Source: an uncultured Massilia sp. (GTDB taxonomy: Bacteria > Pseudomonadota > Gammaproteobacteria > Burkholderiales > Burkholderiaceae). Taken from it: 27,896 bases of DNA. The translations under genes were made by a program, and so were the position numbers. The notes beneath the pieces were generated by a model. The model had not been told where the DNA came from. It made no database searches and saw nothing but the letters and a program-made list of their open reading frames with translations. Positions 6,845 through 15,758 of this stretch are shown here, one piece after another. Numbering within the stretch: the stretch's first letter is position 1; each line of letters starts with the position of its first letter. Where the stretch lies: contig CAMPHU010000039.1 in assembly GCA_946886065.1 (NCBI GenBank), positions 1 to 27,896 of the forward strand, written 5' to 3'.

Positions 6845-8473
6845 GTGCGTAACAAGCAGCCGGTCACCGGCATCGAGTACCTGTTGAAAGAGGGCCAGTC
6901 CATCGTGTCGAAGACCGACACCAAGGGCCGCATCACCTACGTGAACCCGAGCTTCATCGAGGTCAGCGGCTTCGACGAGCCGGAATTGCTGGGCAAGGCC
7001 CACAACGTGGTGCGCCATCCGGACATGCCGCCGGAGGCCTTTGCCGACCTGTGGCGGACCCTGCAGGCGGGCGAGCCGTGGACCGGGATGGTCAAGAACC
7101 GCCGCAAGAACGGCGATTTCTACTGGGTGGTGGCGAACGTGGTGCCGGTCAAGGAGGCGGGGCGGGTCACCGGCTACATGTCGGTGCGCACCGCGCCCAC
7201 GCGCGAACAGGTGCGCGCCGCCGAGGAGCTCTACCGCAAGATCCGGGCCGGCGAAGCGAAGGACCTGGTGATCGTGCGCGGCCAGGCCGTGCGCGCCGGC
7301 TGGCGCCGCAAGCTGGCCGCCCTGCGCGAACTGCCGCTCACGCGCCGTCTCGGCATGATGATGTCGGCCCAGGCCGCGCTGCTGGCCGGCCTGGGCATCA
7401 CCTCCGGCAGCACCGCCTGGCAGATGCTGGCCGCCCTGGGCACGGCCGCCACCCTGGCCGCCTGGGCCGACCTGCATCGCTCCATCGCCCGCCCGCTGGG
7501 CGAAGCGACCAGCGCCGTCTACGCGCTGGCAGGGGGCGACCTGGCGCCCCCCTGCGAGCTTGGCAGCAGCAGCGGCAGCGGCGAGATCGGCCGCCTGCAG
7601 CTGGCCCTGCGCCAGCTGAACATCAACCTGAGGGCCATCGTCGGCGACGTGCGCCGCAATGTCGGCTCGATCGAGCACGCCACCCGCGCCATCGCCGCCG
7701 GCAACAGCGAGCTGGCAGGCCGCACCGAGGCGCAGGCGGCCAGCCTGGAGCAGACCGCGGGCAGCCTGGGCCAGATCGCCGCCGCCGCCGGCCGGAACAC
7801 CGATAACGCGGTGCGCGCCGACCAGCTGGTGGTGGGCGCCTCCACCGTGGCCGGACGCGGCGGCGACGCCGTCGAGCGCGTGGGCGACACCATGGGAAGA
7901 ATCAGCCAGTCCTCGGCCCGCATCGCCGACATCATCGGCCTGATCGACGGCATCGCCTTCCAGACCAATATCCTGGCCCTGAACGCCGCCGTGGAGGCTG
8001 CGCGGGCAGGGGAGCAGGGCCGCGGCTTCGCCGTGGTCGCGGGCGAGGTGCGCAGCCTGGCCCAGCGCTCGGCCGCCGCCGCCAAGGAAATCAAGGCACT
8101 GATCGAGTCTTCCAGCAAGCAGGTCGGGCAGGGCAACGCCCTGGTGGGCGATGCCGGCCAGACCATGCGCGAGGTGGTCGCCTCGGTGCGCGACGCCGCC
8201 GCCATCATGCACGCCATCACCGCGGCCAGCCGCGAGCAGGGCGAAGGCATCGCCCAGGTCAACGCCGCCATGGCCCAGCTGGACGCCATCACGCGCCAGA
8301 ACGCCACCCTGGTCGAGGAGTCGGCAATGGCGTCCGGCAGCGTCGCCGACGAGGCCGCGCAGCTGGTCCAGGCCCTGTCCGTGTTCAAGCTCGACGATGG
8401 AATGCGCATGCCCGTTCGGCAGTCTCGGCCGTATTTGATGCAAGTCAAGGATTTGGCCGAAGCAGATCAATAA
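6845..8473 (+). CDS. Aer-like methyl-accepting chemotaxis protein with N-terminal PAS domain
   Basis: This 542-residue redox/energy taxis receptor has an N-terminal PAS domain (about 10-115) that closely follows E. coli Aer: the segments [30 protein letters not shown] and [14 protein letters not shown] are all Aer-like, so FAD binding is likely. A hydrophobic stretch at about 165-205 anchors it in the inner membrane; no periplasmic domain is present. The C-terminal half is the coiled-coil signalling domain, with the hairpin tip around [43 protein letters not shown]. It should pass the redox state to CheA/CheW. No C-terminal NWETF-like tether is seen. The GTG at 6845 has an AAGGAGAAG site at 6832-6840, so it is preferred over the ATG at 6815, which lacks one. 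An FNR box lies upstream, and hemN follows after 63 bp. Confidence 0.93.
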   Translation: MRNKQPVTGIEYLLKEGQSIVSKTDTKGRITYVNPSFIEVSGFDEPELLGKAHNVVRHPDMPPEAFADLWRTLQAGEPWTGMVKNRRKNGDFYWVVANVVPVKEAGRVTGYMSVRTAPTREQVRAAEELYRKIRAGEAKDLVIVRGQAVRAGWRRKLAALRELPLTRRLGMMMSAQAALLAGLGITSGSTAWQMLAALGTAATLAAWADLHRSIARPLGEATSAVYALAGGDLAPPCELGSSSGSGEIGRLQLALRQLNINLRAIVGDVRRNVGSIEHATRAIAAGNSELAGRTEAQAASLEQTAGSLGQIAAAAGRNTDNAVRADQLVVGASTVAGRGGDAVERVGDTMGRISQSSARIADIIGLIDGIAFQTNILALNAAVEAARAGEQGRGFAVVAGEVRSLAQRSAAAAKEIKALIESSSKQVGQGNALVGDAGQTMREVVASVRDAAAIMHAITAASREQGEGIAQVNAAMAQLDAITRQNATLVEESAMASGSVADEAAQLVQALSVFKLDDGMRMPVRQSRPYLMQVKDLAEADQ

Positions 8474-8489
8474 ACTGCAGGCTGATCCT

Positions 8490-8515
8490 GTCGCATTGCA
8501 CTTCCGCAATGCGAC
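8490..8515. other. Perfect 10-bp inverted repeat in the hemN leader
   Basis: GTCGCATTGC and GCAATGCGAC flank a 6-nt loop (ACTTCC). No T-run follows, so it is not a standard intrinsic terminator. It ends 7 nt before the AGGAG site (8523-8527) of hemN. It could stabilise or process the message, or modulate hemN expression, or act as an operator on DNA. No FNR box was seen in this 63-bp gap. Confidence 0.5.
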
Positions 8516-8536
8516 CAGCAGCAGGAGTTTATTGTC

Positions 8537-9973
8537 ATGCTTGTTGAAGCGCACCCGTCCTCGGCCTGCCCGGCCCCACTCGTATTCACTCCCAGCGTCG
8601 AATTCGACGCTGAGCTGCTCGGCCGGCTCGGCAAGTCCGGCCCGCGCTACACCTCCTACCCGACCGCCGACCGCTTCGGCGCCGGATTCGGCTACCGCGA
8701 CTACCTGCACGCCGTCGCCGGCGTGCGCACCCGCGGCGGCAAGCGCCCGCTGTCGCTCTACCTGCACATCCCGTTCTGCGACACGGTGTGCTACTACTGC
8801 GCCTGCAACAAGATCGTCACCAGGCGCCGCGACAAGGCCGCGCTCTACCTGTGCTACCTGAAGCGCGAGATCGAGATGCAGGGCCTGCTGTTCGCCGGCA
8901 TGAACGAGGTCGAGCAGCTGCACTTCGGCGGCGGCACCCCGACCTACCTGTCAGACGAGCAGATGGGCGACCTGATGGCCCACCTGCGCCGCAGCTTCCG
9001 CTTCGCGCCGGACGACGCCGGCGAATATTCGATCGAAGTGGATCCGCGCACCGTCTCGGCCGATCGCGTGCACAGCCTGCGCCGCCAGGGCTTCAACCGC
9101 ATCAGCCTGGGCGTGCAGGATTTCGACCCTGAGGTGCAGAAGGCCGTCAACCGCGTCCAGCCCGAGCACGAAACCCGCGCCGTCATCGACGCGGCGCGCG
9201 CGGCGGGCTTCCGCTCGGTGAGCATCGACCTGATCTACGGCCTGCCGAAGCAAACGCTGGACACCATGCGCCAGACCCTGGACAAGGTGGTGGCTGCCGA
9301 CCCGGACCGCATCTCGGTCTACCACTACGCCCACATGCCCCACCTGTTCAAGCCGCAGCGCCGCATCGACGCGGCGGAGATGCCGGACAGCGACACCAAG
9401 CTGCGCATGCTCCAGCTGTGCATCGAGCGCCTGGGCGCGGCCGGCTACGTCTACATCGGCATGGACCATTTCGCCAAGCCGGCGGACGACCTGGCCGTGG
9501 CCCAGCGCCAGGGCCGCCTGCACCGCAATTTCCAGGGCTATTCGACCCACGCCGACACCGACCTGGTGTCCTGCGGCGTGTCGAGCATCAGCGCGGTGGG
9601 CGCCACCTACAGCCAGAACGTCAAGACCCTGGACGAGTACTACGACGCGCTCGACGCCAACGAACTGCCGGTGGCGCGCGGCGCCCGCCTGTCGATGGAC
9701 GACCTGCTGCGCCGCGCCATCATCCAGAAGCTGATGTGCCAGTTCGAGCTGTCGGTGAGCGCCATCGAGCAGGCCTTTCCCATCGTCTTCGAGCAGTACT
9801 TCGCCAACGAGCTGGCCCAGCTGCGCCAGCTCGAGCGCGACGGCCTGGTCAGCCTGGGGCCGGAGTGGCTGAGCGTCACCATGAAGGGGCGCCTCCTGAT
9901 CCGCAACGTGTGCATGGTGTTCGACCGCTACCTGGCGGAACGCACCGGCCCGCGCCATTCGCAAACCCTCTGA
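8537..9973 (+). CDS. hemN: Oxygen-independent coproporphyrinogen III oxidase (radical SAM)
   Basis: This 478-residue protein converts coproporphyrinogen III to protoporphyrinogen IX without oxygen, in the cytoplasm. The radical-SAM cluster motif is C81-x3-C85-x2-C88, followed directly by Ala-Cys90 as in HemN. The N-terminal GPRYTSYPTADRF segment, the HFGGGTPTYL SAM-binding motif, VDPRT and the SLGVQDFDPEVQKAVNRVQ stretch are all HemN hallmarks, as is the C-terminal HemN domain (about 375-470). The length matches true HemN rather than the shorter HemW. An AGGAG site (8523-8527) precedes the ATG. The position between an FNR-controlled receptor and the cco assembly genes fits haem supply under low oxygen. 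Transcription probably reads in from the promoter at about 6806, as no separate FNR box is seen. Confidence 0.96.
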   Translation: MLVEAHPSSACPAPLVFTPSVEFDAELLGRLGKSGPRYTSYPTADRFGAGFGYRDYLHAVAGVRTRGGKRPLSLYLHIPFCDTVCYYCACNKIVTRRRDKAALYLCYLKREIEMQGLLFAGMNEVEQLHFGGGTPTYLSDEQMGDLMAHLRRSFRFAPDDAGEYSIEVDPRTVSADRVHSLRRQGFNRISLGVQDFDPEVQKAVNRVQPEHETRAVIDAARAAGFRSVSIDLIYGLPKQTLDTMRQTLDKVVAADPDRISVYHYAHMPHLFKPQRRIDAAEMPDSDTKLRMLQLCIERLGAAGYVYIGMDHFAKPADDLAVAQRQGRLHRNFQGYSTHADTDLVSCGVSSISAVGATYSQNVKTLDEYYDALDANELPVARGARLSMDDLLRRAIIQKLMCQFELSVSAIEQAFPIVFEQYFANELAQLRQLERDGLVSLGPEWLSVTMKGRLLIRNVCMVFDRYLAERTGPRHSQTL

Positions 9974-9980
9974 GGCCTCC

Positions 9981-10727
9981 ATGCCAGGTATCGCCCTGTT
10001 TCCCGTGTTCCTGGTCGGCCTGCTCGGCAGCGTCCACTGCGCCGCCATGTGCGGCGGCATCGTCGGCGCGCTGTCGGTGGGCGGCGCGCGCCCGGCGCCG
10101 CCAGCCTTCCCGGTCCCGGTGCGCACGGTGACGGCCCGGCCGGCCGCCAACCTCGCCGCCTACAACACCGGGCGCATCGCCAGCTACATGGCGGCCGGGG
10201 CGCTCGCCGGCGGAGCGGCCGGTTTCGCGGCGCTGCCGGGCCTGCAGGAGGCCGCCTACTGGGCGGCGAACCTGATGCTGGTGGCGCTCGGCCTGTTCCT
10301 GATGGACGCCTGGCGCGGCCTGGAGCGGCTGGAGCAGGGCGGCCAGGCGCTGTGGCGCCATGTGCGTCCGCTGCTGCGCCGCCTCGGCACGCCGTCCACT
10401 CCCGGCCGCATGCTGGCCGCCGGCGCCCTGTGGGGCTGGCTGCCTTGCGGCATGGTGTACAGCGTGCTGGTGACGGCCATGCTGTCCGGCTCCGCGCTGG
10501 ACGGCGCGGCGGTGATGCTGGCCTTCGGCCTGGGCACCTTGCCGATGCTGGCCGCGCTCGGACTGGCCGGCCAGCGCCTGCGCGGCCTGCTGCGGATGCG
10601 CCGCGTGCGCCTGCTGTGCGGCCTGGCGGTCGCCGGCTTCGGCCTGGCCGGGCTGGCGCGCGCCGCCGGCGGCCTGCCGGAAAGCTGGGTGCACCTGGTG
10701 TGCGTCGGCGCGCGGAGCGCGGCATGA
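9981..10727 (+). CDS. DsbD/TauE-like (UreH-type) membrane protein of the cbb3 assembly cluster
   Basis: This 248-residue protein has about six transmembrane segments and is annotated in related genomes as sulfite exporter TauE/SafE or DsbD_2/UreH-like. Residues 10-26 read FLVGLLGSVHCAAMCGG, the family signature with C20 and C24. The second half repeats it with GWLPCGMVYSVL (C156). This pseudo-symmetry and the paired cysteines resemble CcdA/DsbD electron carriers and metal-handling members. Members next to ccoI/ccoS occur widely and are thought to help copper delivery or redox steps of cbb3 oxidase maturation; that role is inferred from context. It begins 7 bp after hemN and overlaps ccoI by 4 bp (ATGA), so the three genes are probably translationally linked. 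Taurine or sulfite export is unlikely here. Confidence 0.87.
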   Translation: MPGIALFPVFLVGLLGSVHCAAMCGGIVGALSVGGARPAPPAFPVPVRTVTARPAANLAAYNTGRIASYMAAGALAGGAAGFAALPGLQEAAYWAANLMLVALGLFLMDAWRGLERLEQGGQALWRHVRPLLRRLGTPSTPGRMLAAGALWGWLPCGMVYSVLVTAMLSGSALDGAAVMLAFGLGTLPMLAALGLAGQRLRGLLRMRRVRLLCGLAVAGFGLAGLARAAGGLPESWVHLVCVGARSAA

Positions 10728-13192
10728 GCGCGGTGCTGGCACAGCTGCGGGCCGAGGCGCAGGGCGGAGCGCCGGTCCAGCTGCGCGAGGCCGCGCCGGT
10801 CCCCGCGCCGGCCGTGCTGGACAACTGCTTTCACTGCGGCTTGCCGGTCGCGGCCGAGAGCCGCTGGCACGCCGTGGTCGATGGCGCGCCGCGCCCCATG
10901 TGCTGCCCCGGCTGCGCAGCGGCGGCCCAGGCCATCGTGGACGGCGGCTTCGCCGACTACTACGCTACCCGCACCGAGTACGCGGCCCCGGTCGGCCATG
11001 CCGCCGATGCGCCCGAACTCCTGCTGTACGACGGCCAGGAGAACCAGGACGAGGCCACCTTCGCCGTCGAGGGCATGCGCTGCGCCGCCTGCGTCTGGCT
11101 GATCGAGCGGCGTCTCGGACAGCTGCCCGGCGTGCGCGAAGCGGCCCTGAACGTCGCCACCGAGCGCCTGCACGTGCGCTGGGACCCGGCGCTGTGCAAG
11201 CCGAGCGTCATCCTGCGCACCCTGCGCCTGATCGGCTATTCCGCCTATCCCTACGACGCCAGGCAGCACGGCGAGCAGCTCGAACAGGCGCGCAAGAAGC
11301 TGTTCCGCCAGCTGTTCGTGGCCGGCCTGTCGATGATGCAGGTGATGATGTACGCGGTGCCGGTCTACCTGGCCCAGGACGGCAGCATGGACGCGTCGAT
11401 GACGGCGCTGATGCACTGGGCCTCGCTGTTCCTGACCCTGCCCGCGGTGCTGTACTCGGCCCAGCCCTTCTTCGTGGGCGCCTGGCAGGACCTGAAGCGC
11501 GGCCTGCCGGGCATGGACATGCCGGTGGCCCTGGGCGTCGCCGCCGCCTTCGCCGGCAGCTGCGCCGCGCTGTTCAGCGGCCGCGGCGACGTGTATTTCG
11601 ATTCGGTGACCATGTTCGTGTTCCTGCTGCTGGGCAGCCGCTACCTGGAGCTGGGTGCGCGCCGCAAGGCCGCGGGCGCGCTCGAGCGCCTGCAGCGGGG
11701 CGTGCCGGCATCGGCGCTGCGCCTGCGCGGCGACCCGGCCGCGCGCGAATCCGAGCTGGTGGCCGCCGGTGCGCTGCAGGTGGGCGACCTGGTGCTGGTC
11801 AGGGCCGGCCAGGCGATTCCGGCCGACGGCGTCATCGTCGACGGCGACACCGAGGTCGACCTGGCCCTGCTCACGGGCGAGAGCCGCACCCAGCGCAAGG
11901 CCGTGGGCGACAGCCTGCCCGGCGGCGCGGTCAATGCGGCCCAGACCATCATCCTGCGCGTGACCTCGACCGCCACCGACAGCACCCTGGCGATGCTGGT
12001 GCGCCTGGTCGAGAAGGCCGGGCAGGGCAAGCCGGCGCTGGCGCTGTGGGCCGACCGCGTGGCCGCCTGGTCGGTGGTGGGCCTGCTGGTGCTGACCTTG
12101 GCCGTGTTCCTCGCCTGGCAGGCCGTCGAGCCGTCCCGCGCCTGGCAGGCGGCGGTAGCGGTGCTGGTCGTGACCTGCCCGTGCGCGCTGTCGCTGGCCA
12201 CGCCCACCGCGCTGGCCGCGGCCACCGACCGCCTGCTGCGGCGCGGCGTGCTGGCGGTGAAGCCGCACACGCTGGAAACGCTGGAGCGCGCCACCCACAT
12301 CGTGTTCGACAAGACCGGCACCCTGACCCTGGGCCGGCCGGTGCTGCGCCAGGCGGTGCCGGTGGGCTCGCAGCCGGTGGAGGCCTGCCTGCGCATCGCG
12401 GCGGCCCTGGAAGCCGACAATCCGCACCCGATCGCGCAAGCCATCCGCGAAGCCGGCGGGGCGGCGGTGGGCGTGGCCGAGCAGGTCCGCTACCTGGTGG
12501 GGCAGGGCGTGGAAGGCCAGGTCAACGGGCGCCCGTACCGGCTCGGCAGTGCGGCCTTCGTGGAAGGCGTGGCCGGCGGCGTGGCGCGTTCGGCGGCGCC
12601 CACCGGCACCACCTCGGTGTGGCTGGGCACGGCCGGCGGCTGGCTGGCGCGCTTCGACCTGTCGGACGGCCTGCGTCCCGAGGCCGCGGCGGTGGTGCAG
12701 CGCTTCAAGGACGGCGGCAAGACCGTGGTCCTGCTGAGCGGCGACGAGCAGCGCGCGGCGCAGGCGGTGGCCGGACAGCTCGGCATCGCCACCGCCCTCG
12801 GCGGCAGGCTGCCGGACGAGAAGCTGGCCTATGTGCGCGGCCTGCAGAACCAGGGAGCGGTGGTGGCCATGGTCGGCGACGGCATCAACGACGCCGCCGT
12901 GCTGAGCGGGGCGGATGTGTCCTTCGCCATGGGGCGCGGGGCCGAGCTGGCCCAGCTGCACGCGGACGGGGTGCTGCTGGGCGACGGCCTGCTGCCGCTG
13001 GCCGATGCGGCCGACACGGCGCGCCGCACTTTGGCCGTGATCCGCCAGAACCTGATCTGGGCCTCGGTGTACAACCTGGTGGCGATCCCGGCGGCGGCGT
13101 CGGGCCTGCTGAATCCCTGGATGTCGGGCATCGGCATGGCGGCCAGCTCGGCGCTGGTAGTGCTCAATGCCCTGCGGCTGAGGACGGACTGA
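10724..13192 (+). CDS. ccoI: Copper-exporting P1B-type ATPase for cbb3 oxidase assembly
   Basis: This 822-residue inner-membrane ATPase has an N-terminal cysteine-rich metal-binding domain (C35-x2-C38, then C60, C61 and C64) typical of the CcoI/FixI group, and a heavy-metal-associated domain with GMRCAAC (118-124). The P-type core follows: TGES (384-387), the CPC metal-transport motif (485-487) in the sixth helix, the phosphorylation site DKTGT (529-533), HP (568-569) and GDGIND (718-723). These mark a Cu+-ATPase; CcoI moves copper toward the periplasm for the CuB site of CcoN. The ATG at 10724 overlaps the preceding stop by 4 bp, and ccoS begins immediately after its stop. This start keeps the full N-terminal domain. 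Nothing is missing. Confidence 0.96.
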   Translation: MSAVLAQLRAEAQGGAPVQLREAAPVPAPAVLDNCFHCGLPVAAESRWHAVVDGAPRPMCCPGCAAAAQAIVDGGFADYYATRTEYAAPVGHAADAPELLLYDGQENQDEATFAVEGMRCAACVWLIERRLGQLPGVREAALNVATERLHVRWDPALCKPSVILRTLRLIGYSAYPYDARQHGEQLEQARKKLFRQLFVAGLSMMQVMMYAVPVYLAQDGSMDASMTALMHWASLFLTLPAVLYSAQPFFVGAWQDLKRGLPGMDMPVALGVAAAFAGSCAALFSGRGDVYFDSVTMFVFLLLGSRYLELGARRKAAGALERLQRGVPASALRLRGDPAARESELVAAGALQVGDLVLVRAGQAIPADGVIVDGDTEVDLALLTGESRTQRKAVGDSLPGGAVNAAQTIILRVTSTATDSTLAMLVRLVEKAGQGKPALALWADRVAAWSVVGLLVLTLAVFLAWQAVEPSRAWQAAVAVLVVTCPCALSLATPTALAAATDRLLRRGVLAVKPHTLETLERATHIVFDKTGTLTLGRPVLRQAVPVGSQPVEACLRIAAALEADNPHPIAQAIREAGGAAVGVAEQVRYLVGQGVEGQVNGRPYRLGSAAFVEGVAGGVARSAAPTGTTSVWLGTAGGWLARFDLSDGLRPEAAAVVQRFKDGGKTVVLLSGDEQRAAQAVAGQLGIATALGGRLPDEKLAYVRGLQNQGAVVAMVGDGINDAAVLSGADVSFAMGRGAELAQLHADGVLLGDGLLPLADAADTARRTLAVIRQNLIWASVYNLVAIPAAASGLLNPWMSGIGMAASSALVVLNALRLRTD

Positions 13193-13342
13193 ATGGAAGC
13201 CTTGTACTTGCTGATACCCTTGAGTATCTGCCTGGTCGCGCTCGCGGTGTGGATCTTCTTCGGGGCGGCGGAGAGCGGGCAGTTCGACGACCTCGAAGGC
13301 CCGGCCCTGAGAATCCTGCGGGACGACGACGTAGCGCAGTAG
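13193..13342 (+). CDS. ccoS: Cbb3-type cytochrome oxidase assembly protein CcoS
   Basis: This 49-residue protein begins MEALYLLIPLSICLVALAVW, a single N-terminal transmembrane helix. It continues IFFGAAESGQFDDLEGPA, which is the CcoS/FixS signature (W-x-x-x-x-G-Q-[FY]-[DE]-D-L-x-x-P). CcoS is required for insertion of redox cofactors into the oxidase, usually next to CcoI. The ATG starts directly after the ccoI stop codon with no spacer, so the two are translationally coupled. The short acidic tail ends DDDVAQ. Confidence 0.95.
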   Translation: MEALYLLIPLSICLVALAVWIFFGAAESGQFDDLEGPALRILRDDDVAQ

Positions 13343-13413
13343 GCTGCCACTAAGTTGTCACGTAGCGCGATTCAACAACACTCCACGCCATACCTCAACC
13401 GATGCGGAACAAT

Positions 13414-13427
13414 TTGATTCACATCAA
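13414..13427 (+). promoter_or_regulatory. Perfect FNR/Anr box upstream of ccoNOQP
   Basis: TTGATTCACATCAA matches TTGAT-N4-ATCAA at all ten defined positions. Its centre is 13420.5. Class II spacing would put the -10 at 13450-13455, where only a poor CACACT is found. A better TATGAT at 13471-13476 would place the box near -62, the class I position. Either way it should drive ccoN under low oxygen. Confidence 0.88.
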
Positions 13428-13470
13428 GGATTTTTAAGGTTCCGAAAAGCACACTCCTGATTGTCAGCCC

Positions 13471-13476
13471 TATGAT
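13471..13476 (+). promoter_or_regulatory. Candidate -10 element for ccoN
   Basis: TATGAT (five of six consensus bases) lies about 50 bp after the centre of the FNR box. If used, transcription would start near 13483, which removes the ATG at 13472 from the message and forces use of the TTG at 13493. The predicted start falls at the edge of the AGGAG site, which is the main point against it. Confidence 0.35.
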
Positions 13477-13492
13477 TAATCAGGAGAGCATC

Positions 13493-14950
13493 TTGGACAG
13501 CAGTCTCAACTATAACTACAAGATCGTGCGCCAGTTCGCGATCGCGACCGTGGTCTGGGGCGTGATCGGCATGGCCGCCGGCGTCTTCATCGCCGCGCAG
13601 CTGGCCTGGCCCGCACTGAACTTCGACATCCCCTGGCTCAGCTACGGACGCCTGCGCCCGCTGCACACCAACGCGGTCATCTTCGCCTTCGGCATCTGCG
13701 GCCTGTTCGCCACCTCGTACTACGTGGTCCAGCGCACCTGCCAGGTGCGGCTGTTCTCCGACAGGCTGGCCGCCTTCACCTTCTGGGGCTGGCAGGCGGT
13801 GCTGGTCTCGGCCGCGGTCTCGCTGCCGATGGGCTTCACCCGCGGCAAGGAATACGCGGAACTCGAATGGCCGATCGCGATCCTGATCACCATCGTCTGG
13901 GTCGCCTACGCCGTGGTCTTCTTCGGCACCATCGTCAAGCGCAAGGTCAAGCATATCTATGTCGCCAACTGGTTCTTCGGCGGCTACATCCTGGCGGTCG
14001 CCATCCTGCACGTCGTGAACGGCATGGCGATGCCGGTGTCGGCCATGAAGTCCTACTCGGTCTACGCGGGCGTGCAGGACGCCATGATCCAGTGGTGGTA
14101 CGGCCACAACGCGGTGGGCTTCATCCTGACCGCCGGCTACCTGGGCATGGTCTACTACTTCATTCCCAAGCAGGCCGAGCGCCCGGTGTATTCCTACCGC
14201 CTGTCGATCGTGCACTTCTGGGCCCTGATCTTCACCTACATGTGGGCCGGCCCGCACCACCTGCACTACACCGCGCTGCCCGACTGGACCCAGTCGATCG
14301 GCATGGTGTTCTCGCTGATCCTGCTGGCGCCGTCCTGGGGCGGCATGATCAACGGGATGATGACCCTGTCAGGGGCATGGCACAAGCTCCGTTCGGACCC
14401 GCTGCTCAAGTTCATGATCGTCTCGCTGTCCTTCTACGGCATGGCCACCTTCGAGGGCCCGATGATGTCGATCAAGACCATCAATTCTCTGTCGCACTAC
14501 ACGGATTGGACCGTGGCCCACGTCCATGCGGGCGCCCTGGGCTGGGTCGGCTTCATCACCATGGGCTCGATCTACTACCTGATCCCGCGCCTGGCCGGCA
14601 AGAAGCAGATGGCCAGCATGGCCCTGGTCGAAGCCCACTTCTGGGTGGCCACCATCGGCATCGTCCTGTACATCGCCTCGATGTGGATCGCCGGCGTGAT
14701 GCAGGGACTGATGTGGCGCGCGGTGAACCCGGACGGCACCCTGACCTATACCTTCGCCGAAAGCGTCAAGGCCACCTTCCCGTACTACGTGATCCGCTTC
14801 ACCGGCGGCTTCCTCTACCTGTCGGGCATGGTGCTGATGGCTTACAACACCTGGCTGACGATGCGCGGCACGGCCAACGTCGACGCGCGCATCCCGGCCG
14901 CAGCCGCCAAGCCGCAACTGGCCGCAAGCGGCGAACCGGTACACGCCTGA
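13493..14950 (+). CDS. ccoN: Cbb3-type cytochrome c oxidase catalytic subunit I
   Basis: The catalytic haem-copper subunit reduces oxygen to water and pumps protons. Counting from the chosen start it has 485 residues and 12 or more membrane helices. Haem and CuB ligands are visible: His in RLRPLHTN (low-spin haem b, residue 58), GHN (205), the pair in GPHHLHYT (255-256), and the two in AHVHAG (343 and 345). The active-site Tyr of cbb3 enzymes fits FTYMWAG (249). The TTG at 13493 has an AGGAG site (13482-13486) at ideal distance, giving an N-terminus of (M)[14 protein letters not shown]. The in-frame ATG at 13472 has no such site and lies inside a possible -10, but cannot be excluded. It is the first gene of a tight ccoNOQPGH run preceded by a perfect FNR box. 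Confidence 0.95.
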   Translation: MDSSLNYNYKIVRQFAIATVVWGVIGMAAGVFIAAQLAWPALNFDIPWLSYGRLRPLHTNAVIFAFGICGLFATSYYVVQRTCQVRLFSDRLAAFTFWGWQAVLVSAAVSLPMGFTRGKEYAELEWPIAILITIVWVAYAVVFFGTIVKRKVKHIYVANWFFGGYILAVAILHVVNGMAMPVSAMKSYSVYAGVQDAMIQWWYGHNAVGFILTAGYLGMVYYFIPKQAERPVYSYRLSIVHFWALIFTYMWAGPHHLHYTALPDWTQSIGMVFSLILLAPSWGGMINGMMTLSGAWHKLRSDPLLKFMIVSLSFYGMATFEGPMMSIKTINSLSHYTDWTVAHVHAGALGWVGFITMGSIYYLIPRLAGKKQMASMALVEAHFWVATIGIVLYIASMWIAGVMQGLMWRAVNPDGTLTYTFAESVKATFPYYVIRFTGGFLYLSGMVLMAYNTWLTMRGTANVDARIPAAAAKPQLAASGEPVHA

Positions 14951-14965
14951 GCACGGAGCATAACA

Positions 14966-15580
14966 ATGAAATTCACCCATGAATGGATCGAGAAGAACCC
15001 CTGGCTCCTGATCGGCCTGGTCCTCCTGGTCATCTCCTTCGGCGGCCTGGTCGAGATCGTGCCGCTGTTCTTCCAGAAGTCGACCACCGAGCCGGTCGCC
15101 GGCTTGAAACCTTATTCACCGCTGCGACTGGCGGGACGCGACATCTACATCCGCGAAGGCTGCTACAACTGCCACTCGCAGATGATCCGTCCCTTCCGCG
15201 CCGAGACCGAGCGCTATGGCCACTATTCGGTGGCGGGAGAGTTCGTCTACGACCACCCCTTCCAGTGGGGCTCGAAGCGCACCGGCCCGGACCTGGCCCG
15301 CGTGGGCGGCCGCTACAGCGACGAATGGCACCGCACCCACCTCGACAACCCGCGCGACGTGGTGCCGGAATCGAACATGCCCGGCTATCCGTGGCTGGCG
15401 CAGAACAAGCTGGTGGCGGCCGAGATCCTGCCCAAGATGCGCGCCATGCAGCGCATCGGCGTTCCTTACTCGGACGCCGAAGTGGCGGCCGCGCCGGCGG
15501 AGCTAAGCGGCAAGACCGAACAGGATGCCCTGATCGCCTACCTGCAAGGGCTCGGCACCCAGATCAAGACGAGGAACTGA
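14966..15580 (+). CDS. ccoO: Cbb3-type cytochrome c oxidase subunit II (mono-haem cytochrome c)
   Basis: This 204-residue membrane-anchored cytochrome c has one N-terminal helix (about 12-36) followed by a periplasmic domain. A single haem-binding motif, CYNCH (66-70), is followed by SQMIRPF, and the likely axial Met lies in SNMPGYPWL (138). It passes electrons from CcoP toward Cco[21 protein letters not shown] is a strong CcoO signature. A GGAG site lies at 14955-14958, and the gene starts 15 bp after ccoN. ccoQ follows after one base. Confidence 0.96.
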   Translation: MKFTHEWIEKNPWLLIGLVLLVISFGGLVEIVPLFFQKSTTEPVAGLKPYSPLRLAGRDIYIREGCYNCHSQMIRPFRAETERYGHYSVAGEFVYDHPFQWGSKRTGPDLARVGGRYSDEWHRTHLDNPRDVVPESNMPGYPWLAQNKLVAAEILPKMRAMQRIGVPYSDAEVAAAPAELSGKTEQDALIAYLQGLGTQIKTRN

Positions 15581-15581
15581 G

Positions 15582-15758
15582 ATGGCACTGCAACAGATTT
15601 TCGATAGCGCGAGCAGCCTGATGACGGTGGTGAGCTTCACCACCTTCCTGGGCATCCTGGCCTGGACCTACGTGCTCCACAAGAACAAGGACTTCGAGGC
15701 GGCAGCGGCGCTGCCCTTCGCCGATGAGCTCATCGAGGAGGAGCGTGACCATGGCTGA
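15582..15758 (+). CDS. ccoQ: Cbb3-type cytochrome oxidase subunit CcoQ
   Basis: This 58-residue protein has one transmembrane helix (about 12-31, SLMTVVSFTTFLGILAWTYV) followed by a short polar tail with the CcoQ-like segment FEAAAALPFADE. CcoQ stabilises the cbb3 complex, mainly the association of CcoP. It begins one base after the ccoO stop and overlaps the start of ccoP by 8 bp. That overlap places the ribosome binding site of ccoP (GAGGAGCG) within the ccoQ coding sequence and suggests translational coupling. Confidence 0.92.
   Translation: MALQQIFDSASSLMTVVSFTTFLGILAWTYVLHKNKDFEAAAALPFADELIEEERDHG

Noticed and set aside
10256..12961. A 901-codon open frame on the minus strand opposite ccoI
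   Set aside because: It lies against an intact ccoI with all P-type ATPase motifs. Composition and lack of any motif mark it as a shadow.
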